Below are positions 13,154 through 25,945 of a stretch of DNA of 64,000 bases, in pieces. Source of the stretch: Mauremys mutica (Eukaryota; Chordata; Testudines; Geoemydidae); contig NC_059081.1 in the NCBI RefSeq assembly GCF_020497125.1, forward strand, positions 21,547,105 to 21,611,104, written 5' to 3'. The stretch's first letter is position 1, and each line of letters opens with the position of its first letter. A program made the translations under genes and the position numbers. The notes below the pieces were generated by a model, which saw nothing but the letters and a program-made list of their open reading frames with translations, was not told the DNA's origin and did not search any database.

Positions 13154-13345
13154 TATAAGAACATAAGAATGACCATACTGGGTCAGACCAATGGCCCATC
13201 TAGCCCAGTATCCTGTCTTCTGACAGTGGCCAATGCCAGGTGCTTCAGAGGGAATGAACAGAACAGGGCAACTATTGAGTAATCCATCCCCTGTCACTAA
13301 GTCTCAGTTTCTGGTAGTCAGAGCTTCACAGGCACCTGCTTTTTA
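13154..13345 (-). mobile_element. CR1 LINE 3' end, 5'-truncated
   Basis: It begins with the CR1 terminal microsatellite in complement ('ataagaacataagaat'), then 'actgggtcagaccaatggcc', 'catctagcccagtatcctgt' and 'gacagtggccaatgccaggt'. These match the 3' UTR of the long CR1 at 56019-59004. Only the untranslated tail is present, as usual for CR1 retrocopies. Confidence 0.9.
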
Positions 13346-14230
13346 AATAGCAGGCCAATGGTCAATTTGCAGTGATAGAGTGCAAAGGCAAATTTTCACT
13401 GAAAGGGCAGTTTTATTTGATGTTCGCTTTCAGCTACAAACAACTTGAGATAAGATCTTCACCCCAATAAATTCATTACCATTCACTGCCTCCAATATAC
13501 CACGAGAAAAAGCCTGCTGCACTTTCCTTCCCAGAAAATTCACCATGAGCTAGACAAACTCTGTATCATCTCATATACACTTTCCTCATGAGAAACCTAG
13601 ATTCCTGTAACAAGCCAACAATATTCCAGCCTTAGGAACAGAAATTAATTAAAATAAGTCCACATTACACTAACACCAAATACAATAATAATAAAAATAA
13701 TGCTGGATCATGTAATGACTGGGCACTAATATACTTTGGTGATTTACAGAAATACTACTAAATATAGGCACACCTGAATACATAAAACATTGCAGAAGGC
13801 AGTCAAGGGTAAGAAAAATGACAGCTAGTAGGTGGAAAAATGTCAGCTACAGAAGACACAGAAGATAACAGGGCAAACTTAAGAAAGTGTGAAAAAGCAT
13901 TATAAACACAGCAAAGGTGAAAAAATGCACAATGTTAAAAAAATCATAAATATTTATCATTGTATAGGGCATAAGGAAAAAGAGGTCATCAAAAGGGCTT
14001 CTCAAGATTTCAATGATAACTCATTAAAAGTACCAGCAGTAAATACTGTAAAAATATGTCAGCTAACTTCTTTATCTGGTATTCCAAATAGGGGCATAGA
14101 AAACTGCTAGAAATAGACTTTTTTTTTCCTGTGAGAAGAAGAAATGCCAGAGCAAACAGCATCATGCCTGAAGGGGAAAATTTAATTTGCAAAGTTGTTG
14201 CTGAAAATTAAAACTTGCTTATAACGGCCA
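13346..14230. other. Unassigned AT-rich DNA
   Basis: No gene or identified repeat. Confidence 0.5.
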
Positions 14231-14254
14231 AAAGAAGAAGAAGAAGAAAAAAAA
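14231..14254 (+). repeat. (AAG)n / A-rich microsatellite
   Basis: Four or more AAG units followed by an A-run. Confidence 0.85.
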
Positions 14255-14790
14255 GGTATTTACTCTGATCCTGTCTAGCACGAGGAAGATCACGCAGGGT
14301 ATGAGAGAGTTTGGCACATGGGAGGAGCTGGTGAATAGAAGTTGTGCAGCTTTCTGGCACACATAGTATATTATTTTTAATGGTGTTGGCACAATGAAGG
14401 ATACATTGTTGTCCCCTGGTCAAAAATCTCTATAACATGCCAAAATACGGTGATGGGTGCATTAAAGAGAGTGTCCAGATAGAGAAAAAGTTAGTTATAT
14501 TCCACCATGACAACTAAGATAAAGTGACTTCTGCTATAGATTCTCGAGGTACAGCTTTGTAAGACTAGTGGTTAACCATTTTAAACAGAGCGTCTCACAT
14601 GTGGATATCGTTCTCTGTGGTGTTTTGTCGGAGCCAAATTTGGCAGGCGTTAGGATGCAGTGCAGGTACATTTGTTCTGGCAGGCGTTTAATTGAATCCT
14701 TTCCCTGGCAGGAAGGAAGCTCTTGTGCATGAATGTAATTCAGTATTGTGGAAAATAATAAGAGGATTGACCATCCTGTGGAGATATTAT

Positions 14791-14811
14791 TTTGTTTGTT
14801 TGTTTGTTTGA
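14791..14811 (+). repeat. (GTTT)n microsatellite
   Basis: Five tandem TTTG/GTTT units. Confidence 0.9.
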
Positions 14812-14866
14812 CAAAATAAGACACCCAGCGACCGCAGTGATGGGTTGTTGTATGTAATGATGTGTT

Positions 14867-14936
14867 GGACCTGATCCAAAGCCCAATGAAGTTATTTGAA
14901 GTTTCCTATTGATTTCATTGGGCTTTGGACCAGGCC
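14867..14936. repeat. Short fold-back repeat with 20-bp arms
   Basis: The arms CTGATCCAAAGCCCAATGAA (14871-14890) and TTCATTGGGCTTTGGACCAG (14914-14933) pair at 19 of 20 positions around a 23-base spacer. The same 'gatccaaagcccattgaagt'-type sequence recurs in looser form at about 45270 and 59150. The copy is therefore probably a MITE-like interspersed repeat and not a regulatory hairpin. Confidence 0.6.
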
Positions 14937-15084
14937 CATAAGTTAAAACAAAACAAACACCAAAACAAAACAAAAATATAAGGACACATATTATGGCTGG
15001 TGAATAATAGTAATAGAAAAATTGCACAGGCTACAGAGTTACTCTCACTCTCTCTATTCCCAGGGAATATTTAATTATACAAAA

Positions 15085-15282
15085 TGGCACAGCTCCAACT
15101 GGAGACACTGAGAGAGACCTGCCAAAGAGTAGCCAATATCCAGTGGTTAAGAAACTCTCATGGGAACTGGGAGGGTCAAATTCAGGTCCCTTCTCTACAT
15201 CAGGCAAAGAGGAGATTTCAATCCTGGTCTCCCCATGTCCTGGGTGAGGGATCTAACCACTGGGCTAGAGTTTATAAAGGGG
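15085..15282. repeat. Fragment of the tRNA-like-box TIR repeat family seen at 49358-50613
   Basis: It shares 'ggagatttcaatcctggtct'-type blocks (complement of a B-box-like 'ggttcaaatcc') and 'taaccactgggctagagttt' with the longer element at 49358-50613. Its ends are not resolved. It is not a functional tRNA because no cloverleaf was found. Confidence 0.5.
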
Positions 15283-15602
15283 TTGGCACTTCCTCCTCAT
15301 TTTTTTTCCCGAGAAAGTATTCAGGCACCAACGGTTCATAGCTGTGAATCCCAAGGCCCCAGCATCTGCAACTGATTGGCAGAAGGGCATCAATATCACA
15401 ATGTGGTCATTGACTATTTGCAAACAGAAAAAGCAACATCCGATAAACTGTTAATTATGAATTATTTTCCTAGCACAAGAAAATATAACTCCTAGTTGAA
15501 ATATAGTCCTGTATGCCATGTTTGGAGAAACTGTACCTGTTTTTTTTTGTTGGGACTTTTGAAACCCCTGCTTCCCCTTAAGGCTTCATGGGTGGATACC
15601 CG

Positions 15603-15732
15603 CATGAGTCTGATGAAGTGGGTATTCACCCACGAAAGCTTATGCTCCAATACTTCTGTTAGTCTATAAGGTGCTGCAGGACTCTTTGTCACTTTTTACA
15701 GATCCAGACTAACACGGCTACCCTTCTGATAC
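15603..15732 (+). mobile_element. Penelope-like element 3' end, second subfamily
   Basis: It reads 'gatgaagtgggtattcaccc', 'acgaaagcttatgctccaat', 'gttagtctataaggtgctgc', 'cagactaacacggctaccct'. The copies at 50157-50360 and 63045-63140 belong to the same subfamily, which has 'attcaccc' where 5051-5162 has 'gtagccc'. Confidence 0.75.
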
Positions 15733-15945
15733 TTAATTGTAGATGATAAAAACCAGTTTGCATGCTCTCTGTTCAAAGTTCAAACCAAAATTCAACTTCC
15801 TCGGCAAGATTGATAATCTCATCCCCAACCCCCACCCCGGCACTCCCCCCCACACTTTTCAATGTTGTATGTCCTCTGTCAAGGCTGGAAGCAGAAATGC
15901 CATGAAACCAGGAAAAGGGTTTTTTTTCCACACTACACTCATGAT

Positions 15946-16191
15946 CAGGGGTAGCTCCAGGCACTAGCGCAGCAAGCGCATGCCTGGGGCGGCCTGCCGG
16001 TTGCCGTGAGGGTGGCAGTCAGGCTGCCTTCAGTGGCATGCCTGTGGGAGGTTCGCCGATCCCGCGGCTTCGTCGGCAATTCGGTGGCAGGTACGCTGAA
16101 GGTGCAGGACAGGCGGACCTCCTGCAGGCATGCTGCCGAAAGCCGCCTGACTGCCATGCTTGGGGCGGCAAAATACATAGAGCCGCCCCTG
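15946..16191. mobile_element. Non-autonomous hAT-like element, 246 bp
   Basis: The left end is CAGGGGTAGCTCCAGG and the right end 'agccgcccctg'. Flanks are CTCATGAT (15938-15945) and CTCATGAG (16192-16199), an 8-bp duplication with one mismatch. The interior is GC-rich with inverted blocks around 'gcctgc..ggttgccg'. Open frames on both strands are composition effects. Confidence 0.88.
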
Positions 16192-16199
16192 CTCATGAG

Positions 16200-17825
16200 A
16201 GCAAATCCCATGAGAGGCCTCTCCTCACCAGATTTCTAGCCCAATTCTGGATACAATTAAATAAGCATTCAGTCTTTTGGGTGTTTCTCCAAATTGGGCC
16301 TCCAAGCATCCTGAGCTTGCATATCACTACACTCTCTCTCTCTCTCTTTTTTTTTGGCACAAGAGAACTTACTGTTCTTAGCAGTGCCAAAATGTACTGT
16401 TGCTTAATGGTATAGTAATATGTAAATCTTTCACTTATTTAAATGAGGTAGTATTGACAGCCAAGGTTATTACATTCCAGTTTGCAGAGTATGAGAAATA
16501 CATAGTGCACCTGGATATGGCTCTAGTTAAAATTGAATATTTTGTCTCATTGTGATATTTCCAGGGATTGGATTTTTGTGTGATGATTTGACTAGCTTCC
16601 ATTGTTAACAACAAGAGTTTCATACATCCTGTGGAGGGAGAATTCAGCTACTCATTATTATGTAACCACCAATCATGGTACCATTGTTAAGGATAAGTTG
16701 AGTTTGCAATTAAAGTAGGAATTTAACTACTTTATTTATCAGAAGAATACAGCATATCTTTTCAAAATTATACCACTTACTTTGGACACAATTTTCTGAT
16801 AAACTAATGGATTTACTTGTAAGTTATGAGTTAAAATCAATTTGAAAATACATCCTTTGAGAAATTGTGCATTCTGTGTCAGACCATTTTTATGTACTAA
16901 ATTATCTTAATAAAGGAACAACACAGGCCCTTCAAACTATTCAGATAGTTAAAACTCAGTGAAATCTCATGTATTGGCTAAATTTAAAAAAAAAACATTT
17001 TATAGGATTGTTTGCTATTTTTTGCTTTTTTTATTCATAAATGAAAGATTTTCCCTCAATAGGGCAGAATGGATAATGTTCTATTGCAAAATGACTGCCA
17101 TCTCTGATTGTTTTCAATGACAAGAAAGACAATACAGGGCTGCAATTATCCAGATACCCTCCTTTAAAATATGAGCGAACACAAATTACTTCAGGGAAGG
17201 TGACCCCTGACAGAGTAGTGTACCATCATCTTCCCTGCAGGTAGTTTGGCTTTAATACCATTGGGAATAAGGGGAGGTGGTGGCCATTTTGAAAGGAAGC
17301 TTTTTCCCAATGGCATCTCTGTAGCCTCAAGGTGGTATGCAGCTAAATCTGGGACACACGAGAGAGATGAAATGTGCATTTGTGCAGGCATGCTAAAGAA
17401 TGTGAAGGACAACATGAGAGGGCAAACTGTGGGGTGTATTCAGCGGAGGAAGGAGAACATATGCATCCTTACACACAATGTGGACATAAAGAGCTGGGAG
17501 AAGATGGCCAGAATGCTCTAGCTGCTTTGTGCTGGTCCAAGGTAGTGCAAAGCCAGTTGGGTTATGTATGAATATGCCCCTAAATGCTAAAATAGCAATA
17601 ATTAAAAAGTTAAGATTGTTACTATACATGTTCAAATCCTTACAAATACCACATATCAATAACTAAGTTGTTTACTTTTTACGTATAATATTGTTAATAA
17701 TAAAAACAAGGAAATTCACAGATAAAATGTCTTAAACTGAAGTTAAGGTTGAGTACATATTGGCAATTTCAGAGTAAACATGTTACAGGGATGTTTTAGA
17801 TTATCTGCAAAACAAGCGTAACACT
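16200..17825. other. Unassigned AT-rich DNA
   Basis: No gene was recognised. It contains a (CT)n/T-run microsatellite at 16329-16357. Confidence 0.5.
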
Positions 17826-17998
17826 GACAGAACCCGGTCATCGGCAGGCAGGATCGAACCTGGGACCTCTAGAGCTACATGCATGAGCCAAAAGCCACAT
17901 AGCCCTTAACTAAGACTGTAGCAGACTCATTAATCTCAGTAGAATCGGTGCCACTAGAGAGGGCAGAGCACCACACCCAGGAGGTGTGTGGGTTACAC
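17826..17998 (-). repeat. tRNA-like interspersed repeat, family unresolved
   Basis: In the minus strand the segment near 17860 reads 'ccaggttcgatcctgcctgc', a good RNA polymerase III B-box, preceded by a weak A-box-like 'tggctcatgcatgtagctc'. The right side (17970-17998) reads 'cacacccaggaggtgtgtgg'. It lacks a consistent acceptor and anticodon stem and was not scored as a tRNA gene. SINE or TIR-element origin is undecided. Confidence 0.5.
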
Positions 17999-19630
17999 AA
18001 TCATTACCAACCCAGGAAATTAGGAGTTTAACCTTGACTGGAAAGAAATCCAGATATGTTCAGTAATGTAAATACACCACTATGGCACCAAAATAACTTT
18101 AATTCTACCCTTAGAGACACCATGATTAAAAAAAAAAACACCACAAAAATTCTCATTCATCATTCAACATCAGTTTGCTCTAGTCTAGGACTACTATTAT
18201 TCACTAATCATAATTCATTACAGGACAGAATTAAGATTGTTTGGGTGCCTTAAATGTGCATTTCCATTCCATAACATCTTTAGATTTCTTTTATATTTAA
18301 CCATAACTCTTAATTTCCTCAGTTTGTTTGGGGATAATTATAACTTCCCTGTAATGTTTTTTACCCTTGAGATATTTAATCATTCTTAATTCTAGTTTAA
18401 TTTAGTTATGTGAAAATTAGATTATTTTATTGAAAGTGTCAAATACAGAAAGAGGTCCACATTTACTGCAATTATCAGATTTATACGGTTCTTGAGTTTG
18501 GTCCTTAGTTAAAAATATTTTACATAATACATAAGTTCACTTTGTTAGACTCTTTACAATAGGCTCCTGTCTCAGAGCAGCAAGCCCTTCAGTGATGCAC
18601 GTAGACACAAATATCACTGTTAAAACCACTCATGATTGTGTTATGTCTCATTATCCAGAGATATCACTGGAGTGTCTTCACAATAATGTCATTGTGTGAG
18701 AAAGCAGCCTATTGCTTTAGCAAATACTGTTTTACTTCCATGTATTCCTCTGGGCTCTCTAGGCATCTGTAACAGCTGTTTATATTATTTGTCTTTGGTT
18801 AATATGTGCTATATTTTAGGGATTTTTTTTTAACTTCACTTGCTTAGAATAACCTTCTTCACAAGTTATATCCAGCCACCAGGCATCTGTACATGGATAC
18901 AATTCCAGTTTCCCATTATTTCATGCCTGATACCAAAACCATAAGCTCCACAGATTCGCAAGACACATCATGCTGAAAAGAAAATAATTTATCACCAATG
19001 TACAGAATAGTCAGAAATATTGCCTCAATGTGTTAGTTTCAGAACATATCAAAGTACAGGGAGCTATTATTTGAGCAGGTCTCCAGTCACATTATTTCTT
19101 TCTGATCTCTTGGTGCAATATGAGTATCCCAGAGAAAGCATTCCCTCTACTTCTCTTTTAAAATACAGTAGTTTGATCTGGAATCCTTGCAGTGTTAAAT
19201 TATTTAATAATGGACATCATCTTTTAAAAGGAGTTTCTATTATGTTATCAGTAATTATGAAAAAATCTAAGAAGTTTCTCTCGGAAGATAAAGCAGAAGA
19301 GATGTTGTAAAAGCTTTAATTTACTTCTAATTGGGCCTGCATGCAGCCTGGCTAAACATCTCCATTTAATCACATCTTTAATGAAGATTCAGCTCACAAA
19401 GGCTGCCTGCTCCCAAACATAACCATCTCAAAGATATCAGAAATACCCTCTCATGTGGCAGCTGCTATAGTAAATGACTTTTAGTGTACTGAAAAACTGA
19501 GTAAATAAGTCATTTTTAATTAACTATAGGCAGTCTAAAGTATGCATCTTCCCCATAGCCTATATTTGGTTTTAACAAATTGCCAAATTTATACGGTAAT
19601 TTAAAGCAGATACATTCCCACATTTTCTCT
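17999..19630. other. Unassigned AT-rich DNA
   Basis: No gene was recognised. The stretch 18540-18780 is repeat-free and could be unique sequence under constraint, but this cannot be judged from one sequence. Confidence 0.45.
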
Positions 19631-19635
19631 TGGGC

Positions 19636-19664
19636 CTTTCTTTCTTTTTCTTTCTTTCTTTCTT
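19636..19664 (+). repeat. (CTTT)n microsatellite
   Basis: Imperfect tandem TTTC units. Confidence 0.9.
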
Positions 19665-19889
19665 GAACCTGCACCTTTCAGACTAGTTGTTTCCTTGCAC
19701 ATCCTTGCTTTTCTTTTTAGAAAACACATGGAAATTTCCTGTAAACAGCACATAAGTTTATACTGAGTCCCAACAATATACTTTATTCAAAGCTACCACA
19801 TTCATCTTGGGAGACTGGTAGGAGCATTAATAAAACAGAAGATCCAATTTTACCAGAGCAAAATGGAAGTCCCACATAATAATGACACA

Positions 19890-20270
19890 AAGATGCTTCA
19901 GGTTCAGAGACGGGCTACTAGGATGATCCGACGAATGGAAAACCTGTCTTATGAAAGGAGACTGAAAGAGCTTGGCTTGTTTAGCCTAACCAAAAGAAGG
20001 TTGAGGGGGGATATGATTGCTCTTTATAAATATATCAGAGGGATTAATATTAGGGAGGGAGAGGAATTATTTAAGCTTAGTAACAATGTGGACACAAGAA
20101 CAAATGGATATAAACTGGACACTAGGAAGTTTAGACTTGAAATTAGACAAAGGTTTCTAACCATTAGAGGAGTGAAGTTCTGGAACAGCCTTCCAAGGGG
20201 AGTAGTGGGGGCAAAAGACATATCTGGCTTTAAGACTAAGCTTGATAAATTTATGGAGGGGTTGGTATGA
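19890..20270 (+). pseudogene. CR1 ORF2 fragment (reverse transcriptase C-terminal part)
   Basis: The translated product includes [35 protein letters not shown] and VKFWNSLPRGVV, the conserved C-terminal block found in the long CR1 at 56218-57411 (there [38 protein letters not shown]). It is open from its truncation point to the natural stop. It lacks the catalytic YADD-type motif and the endonuclease, so it cannot be active. A nominal start codon at 19863 lies in flanking DNA and is not an element start. Confidence 0.9.
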
Positions 20271-20731
20271 TGGGATAGCCTAATTTTGGCAATTATTTTG
20301 GCAATTGATCTTTGATTATCAGCAGGTAAGTATGCCCAGTGGTCTGTGATGGGATGTTAGATGGGTTGGGATCTGAGTTACTACAGAGAATTCTTTCCTG
20401 GGTGCTGGCTGGTGAGTCTTGCCCACATGCTCAGGGTTTAACTGATCACCATATTTGGGGTCGGGAAGGAATTTTCCTCCAGGGAAGATTGGCAGAGGCC
20501 CTGGAGGTTTTTCGCCTTCCTCTGCAGCATGGGGCACGGGTCACTTGCTGGAGGATTCTCTGCAGCTTGAGGTCTTCAAACCGCAATTTGGGGACTTCAA
20601 TAACTCAGACATAGGCTAGGGGTTTGTTATAGAAGTGGATGGGTGAGATTCTGTGGCCTGCATTGTGCAGGAGGTCAGACTAGATGATCATAATGGTCCC
20701 TTCTGACCTTAAAGTCTATGAGTCTATGAGA
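19890..20731 (+). mobile_element. 5'-truncated CR1 LINE with RT C-terminus and full 3' UTR
   Basis: The copy enters CR1 ORF2 near its end and continues through a long 3' UTR to a terminal microsatellite, 'agtctatgagtctatgag' (20714-20731). Its tail sequence ('gtcagactagatgatcataa', 'ggtcccttctgacctt') differs from the 'ataagaacataagaa' tail of the CR1s at 13154 and 56019, so two CR1 lineages are represented. Sequence upstream of about 19890 is not CR1-like. Confidence 0.9.
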
Positions 20732-23700
20732 TAAGCTTGATTTCAGGGGATCAAACCCTGAGATGGTGACTTCAATGGAGTGATGCCAATTTGAACCAGC
20801 TGAGGTTCTGGACCAGTGTTCTGTCTGTTCACCATGAACCGTGTGGCCAAATGTCTTGCAGTAGAGGGACAATACACATTCTGGGAAGCTTAAGTACTAA
20901 TGAGAGCAATACTTTCAGTACATGAGCATGTTCTCTGATTACACTGAGCACTATTTCTGCCACATTATTCACTGATTTAAGTGCTGGTAAATATTTGAGA
21001 TTGATGTATGCCACTGAGACAATCTTGCTGTAAGTCTGCAATTGATTTGAACTAATGTATCAATAAGAATCTGCTGTTGATATTTAAGTCACTTAGCTGC
21101 ACTCCACATGCTTAAAGAAGAGTTATATCACAAACCTCAAGTTTTGCATATTTTTATTTCCTAGGTGCAGTGTTGTTTAGAGAGCCTGGCACGTTTCCCC
21201 TCTTCATTAAGCCTTTTGGGGACAACCCTGCCATTGATCTGGTCACAAAACTCTTAGCAACTTCAACAAATGGAAAGATTAGGATTTATTAACACACTGC
21301 TAGAACTCTGACTGCAGCTGCTATGTTATTGATCAAATGGTGTGAAATGGCATGTCCATCAAGGGAGATTACGGGTATATGATCAGGCAAGGGGCATCAG
21401 ACCAACTAGTGACTGTACAAATGTCAAACTGCTAGTTATTTTCCTGGTGTGCTATATAGGACAACAGCAAATTAAAAAAAAAAGAGGAAATTAATCTCCA
21501 ACTGATGACTATAAAATGAGAGACTGTAAAAGAAAAAGATTGGTGTTTATCCGGAACCTGGAATGATTTCGTCAATCTCTTAAGAATATTATACCTCTAA
21601 TATGCTAACAGTAGATTTATTCTGGTTTATTTTACTTTAACTTTCCTAGTCACTGTAGATTTAGAAAAAAAAAAGTTTGCATTTCCTTTTTGGTAAAATA
21701 CCACAGCTCCCCTGTTCTGGGAACTAGACATATATTAAATTTACCTACTGCTATCAGATTTGAAAAGTCAGCTTGCTTTCCCATTTGATGTGTCTAGCTC
21801 AAGGTTTCAGGTGGACTTTAATCAAATTCATTCTCCTATTGCCCCATTCTTGATCTTAACAATCAGCTTAGAACATTTCTCATTATGGTTTCCTTAAGAA
21901 GAAATAATAGCCTGTCCTCTTGTGAGCAAACACAATTAGAATGAACAAAATTAGCTGTTGTTTCTTTTAATTTTTTCCACTGACTGATGTGATAGGTTAT
22001 ATATGAGGAGCAATTACAAAGGTGTCAAAGTCTCAGCTGAAAGAGTTAATTCATTAAGAAGAATTCCCACTGGAAAAGAAATCTATGGTAAACAGATGAA
22101 CTGTTGGTAGATGGTAGTTTTTCAGTGATCAAAATGAAAGTAAGCTGAACTACAGAAACAATAAAAATAAATTGTTACTTTGGATTTCCAAATCTCAATT
22201 AAACAAACATTATGCAGTAAACAACATTCTGGATTTTAATTAGGATAAAAACATCTGAAACAGAATTTACCAGCCCTTTGTGTTTTTTCGATAGTATTCT
22301 GCAGATTGTTTGTTTATACAAGAGCTGTATGACAAACTATCACTTGGTCAATTGTTAAAAAAAAAAAGTATTCCATTCACCAATATCAAAAAAATATCCT
22401 AATATAGTTTTTCCCCTCGTGAGCATTTTTCATAAAACTTTAAATTAGACAAGTAGAGAGGCATTTGTTTGGGTATTGATCGTAGCTTTCTGGTCCTAGC
22501 TTTTCAATTACTTTCTCAAAAAACAAGGCATTTTGAAAAATTACGTGATCTGTTTGTTGTACTTTCCTTAACAAGATAAGATAGCCATCTAATTATCCAG
22601 CCAAACAGAAATGAATGCTAACTGGGGGGTAACTAATTTTAAATGACAGGTACCAGGATGGAAAATCATGGCTAATTTTGCATGAAGCAGTACTGGTAGG
22701 TATGATGGATATTATCTATTATAACTTTTTATTATTTATTTGCATCATGTAGCGATATGCATTTTGTCCTTAGAATTAATCTGCTGGCTCAACAGTCAGA
22801 CTCCAATAGGTCTTTCACAATGGAGTTCTCTGCAGAGAAACCAAAGGCATGGCCAATACTTTAACCTTTCCCCCAATCTATTTCAGACATATGTAGGGGC
22901 TCCTATAATGAACGAAAAAAGAAGCAGACTTTTGGTTGTGGAGTAGTATACGACAAAAAGGAATCAAACTGTGACATGCCTCTTACTGCAGCTTAAAAGA
23001 GAATAAATGCTCTTGTTTAATTCCTCAAGTGGCACAGGGCTGACATGCCCCAAGCTATGCCTTTTGGGTGATCTAATTATTTCCAATGGAGCGGCAGAAA
23101 TGGCAGCACGTTCATCAAGCACACATCCATGGGGCCATATAAGTGCTGCTTCACTGGACACTGAGGGACACTTAAGGCATTAAGTGATGCATTACTCATA
23201 GCTTCCAGCTGATATACGCTTCTGTGTTTTGATTGTTACTCTTAAAGAGATTGTCTGAGCGCCAGAAGGAAACAATATTGTCATGTTATGACAAATCGGT
23301 GGGGCTTTGGCACCTTAACTCTCCCCAAAAGTTGCCAGTTGAAGGAGTCTGAAGGCTGCTCTCCATGGTCTTGGGACCTCGGTTTCCTTTTTTTTATTCC
23401 AATTTTCTCAGCATCGGTGCAACTTTCCTGTACTTACAGGCAAAGCAACAATATTGGAAAGAAAGTTAGAGGCAAATTGAATAGTCCTGTGGGAGCTGAT
23501 GAGATGCTTACAGCACACCATTTTTTCCCCTATTCCCTGAGCTGGTCCAAAGTTCTGACTCTGAGGTATCACCCAACCATGGGGAAGAAAACCCACATTT
23601 AGATTATTTAGAATTTTCTAATATCAAAATCACTTGTTCCTTGGCCAATTTCTGTGGGATTATTTTGTTATATTTACATGTATCCTCGGAATGCAGTTTA

Positions 23701-24702
23701 TTTTTTCTCCATGAGTGGTCATCTTTCATTTCCTCAGTACATGGATGCACAACTCTGAATCAGTGTGCAGTCAGCCAAAGATTGGTGTTTACTTCTGAAC
23801 TCATCTCAGGATTATGTGTATAGAAATGCTGGTAGCTGTACAACATAGTGTGGGGAGAAGAGAATTAGTGCTCAGCAGAAGCTGTGGGTTTAAATGGACC
23901 ATACCTAAACACTACCCACTCTATGTTGACAGATACCAAACATGCTATATTAAAAAAGGTAGCTCAAAAAGCCATTTTATACTCAGACCCTGCACTACCT
24001 CTTACACTCATCACCTGAGGCATGTTGAGAGACATATCAGGGCAGGGAATGTGTGAAATCAGAACAGTTGGTTTATGGTCCCTTCACTGATATAAACTAG
24101 AACAATTGCTTGGCTCCTCAAACCTAGATTGAAGCCCTGGGCAGCATAAGGCTCCCTGAGAATCAGGTAGCCGTAACTGGCTGACTCACATGCCTCCTCT
24201 TGACATTCTCAAATTTTGCAGAGGGAGAGAATCTTGACCAAAATTTCCTTGTAAAGGGTACTAAGAGCTACTCCAACCTAGAGAATGACAGCCTTCTCTC
24301 CCGCTCACAGGATACCCTGCACAAAGCCTGTTTAGGGAGAAGAAAATGGGATAGGTGAATGTCACCCAAAAGGAACACACACAAGGATTTGCGGGTAATA
24401 TAGGTTAGCTGCACTGTAAAGTCATCCCTGATAAAAATAAGTATTTAAAAATGGAAAGGCATTATCACATTTGCCAACAAGGAGAACAGGAAAGAATAGG
24501 CATCTGTGTGGGTGGAGGTGAGGGAGATATAGAATGTAAATCTAGGCAAGCAATATAAGCCAGGAAGTCACCAAATGCTCACATAACTACTTTTGAAAAT
24601 TTAACTGGACACTAAAGCCAATCTTGCAATGATGTCTTATTCCCTAAGAACGATGAAGAAAGAAATTCTCAATCTACATTTAAACTGTGCACAAGAGGAA
24701 CA
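20732..24702. other. Unassigned DNA, about 4 kb
   Basis: No gene, RNA or clear repeat was recognised. The stretch 22040-22560 is AT-rich, repeat-free and dense in homeobox-like TAAT and FOX-like TAAACA strings. 22960-23280 is another repeat-free block. Open frames up to 104 codons (23288-23602) have no family signature. Confidence 0.45.
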
Positions 24703-25545
24703 TGTAACAGGGTGCACTCACTGCTGAAGCACCTCCTTGTGGCTTCATCTGGGGACCAGCTCTCACCTAGTCTGGTGCCTCCAGTCCATCAATCCCTTCA
24801 TATTGGCAGTGGTCTCTCCTTCTGAACTTCACAACACTCCCTTTTTGTGACTCACTCATCCAGTTAGGACACTATATAGTCTTCCCCTTCCAGGGTTCCC
24901 AATGTCTTGCTTGACAAACTGCCTATCTTCTGACCCGCTTCCAAGACTGTACCACTTTCCCAATGGCTGGTAAGGAAACCTGGGCCCAGGTTCCAGCCCA
25001 GGTTCCAGCCCAGGGACCCTATGCTCAGCAGCCACAGTGTTCAAGCTCAGACCTTATCGTTTCCCTGAACTTTAGCCCACCTTTCCTCTAGTCCACCTCT
25101 GGGTTACTACTGGAGCTTCCTCCACTCCCTGTGGTGACCTCTCCTCTCTTGGCTTCTTGCCAGAGACTGCAGTCCGACACAAGACCCCAGGGCTTACTCT
25201 CCCACCAAGAACTCCTCCTTGTACCTAGCCAGTTCCCCTTCCTTCTAAACAATGATTGCAGAGCTAAGGTCCCTGCAGCCTTTCTCCTGCCACCAACTTC
25301 CTCTCCTTATAAACCTAGCTCGGCTCTTCCCTGCAGCTGGGCTTCATCAGCCATTAGGCCTTATCAGTCCCTGGCTCTTCTCCAGGTGCAACCTATAAGG
25401 TTAATTCACCTATTTTACCTGTTCAGGCTTTGTCCTGTTGCATTTCAGGAAGTGGGCGTGTGCAAGCCTGTCCACAGCTAAAGGACCCTCCCCCCAGCCC
25501 TAGGGGAGGAGCTACTGAATCCAGGACACAAATGAGTATGGGGCA
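24703..25545. repeat. Probable LTR-like or other long interspersed repeat
   Basis: A C-rich, TCC-rich block from 'tgtaacagggtgcactcact' to about 'ggggaggagctactgaatcc' has a sharp composition boundary against AT-rich flanks. It resembles LTR-type turtle repeats as I remember them, but no clear target duplication was found. An internal 12-bp tandem, 'cccaggttccag' x2.5, lies at 24985-25015. Confidence 0.4.
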
Positions 25546-25639
25546 CAACAAAAGAAAAAAAAATAGGAATAGGTGTGAGAGTCAATGGGTCATAAGTAGG
25601 GAACCTTAAGGGGACACCAAGCAGAGAACCTCGGACAGC

Positions 25640-25945
25640 ACCCACTTCTCCCTGAAGCTGTCAAGGGAGCCTGTGGATGTGGCTCAGACACACTCTGCCC
25701 AGATACGTCAATGGAGAGAGGAATGGAAATAGGCTCCACAGTCGTGGAGAACCCCCTTGGCCAACATCCTCTCCCTGGTGTTATAGATGGCCACTTTGGC
25801 CATCACTAGGAGGAAGTTGATGAGGAAATCTCGTGACTTCATGGGCCCATGGTTGCGATGTGCATAAACAAGAAGGTGGAGGGGGAGAAATGCAGCCAGA
25901 ACCACAAAAGTAGCCAGAAAAGGGGCTGCAACATGGCACACTCAA
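25640..25945 (-). pseudogene. Decayed LINE ORF C-terminal remnant
   Basis: The minus-strand frame 25941-25708 encodes a hydrophobic/basic stretch with YAHRNHGPMKSRDFLINFLL and MAKVAIYNTRERML. This pattern (H-RHGP, then LLxxAKxAIxxTR) is known to me from C-terminal parts of vertebrate non-LTR retrotransposon ORFs. After its stop, further similarity seems to continue toward 25640 in the same direction. The family is unresolved and no catalytic domain is present. A chance ORF is the alternative. Confidence 0.4.

Noticed and set aside
17826..17998. Possible tRNA gene (good B box on the minus strand)
   Set aside because: No consistent acceptor, D or anticodon stem, and the flanking sequence is repeat-like.
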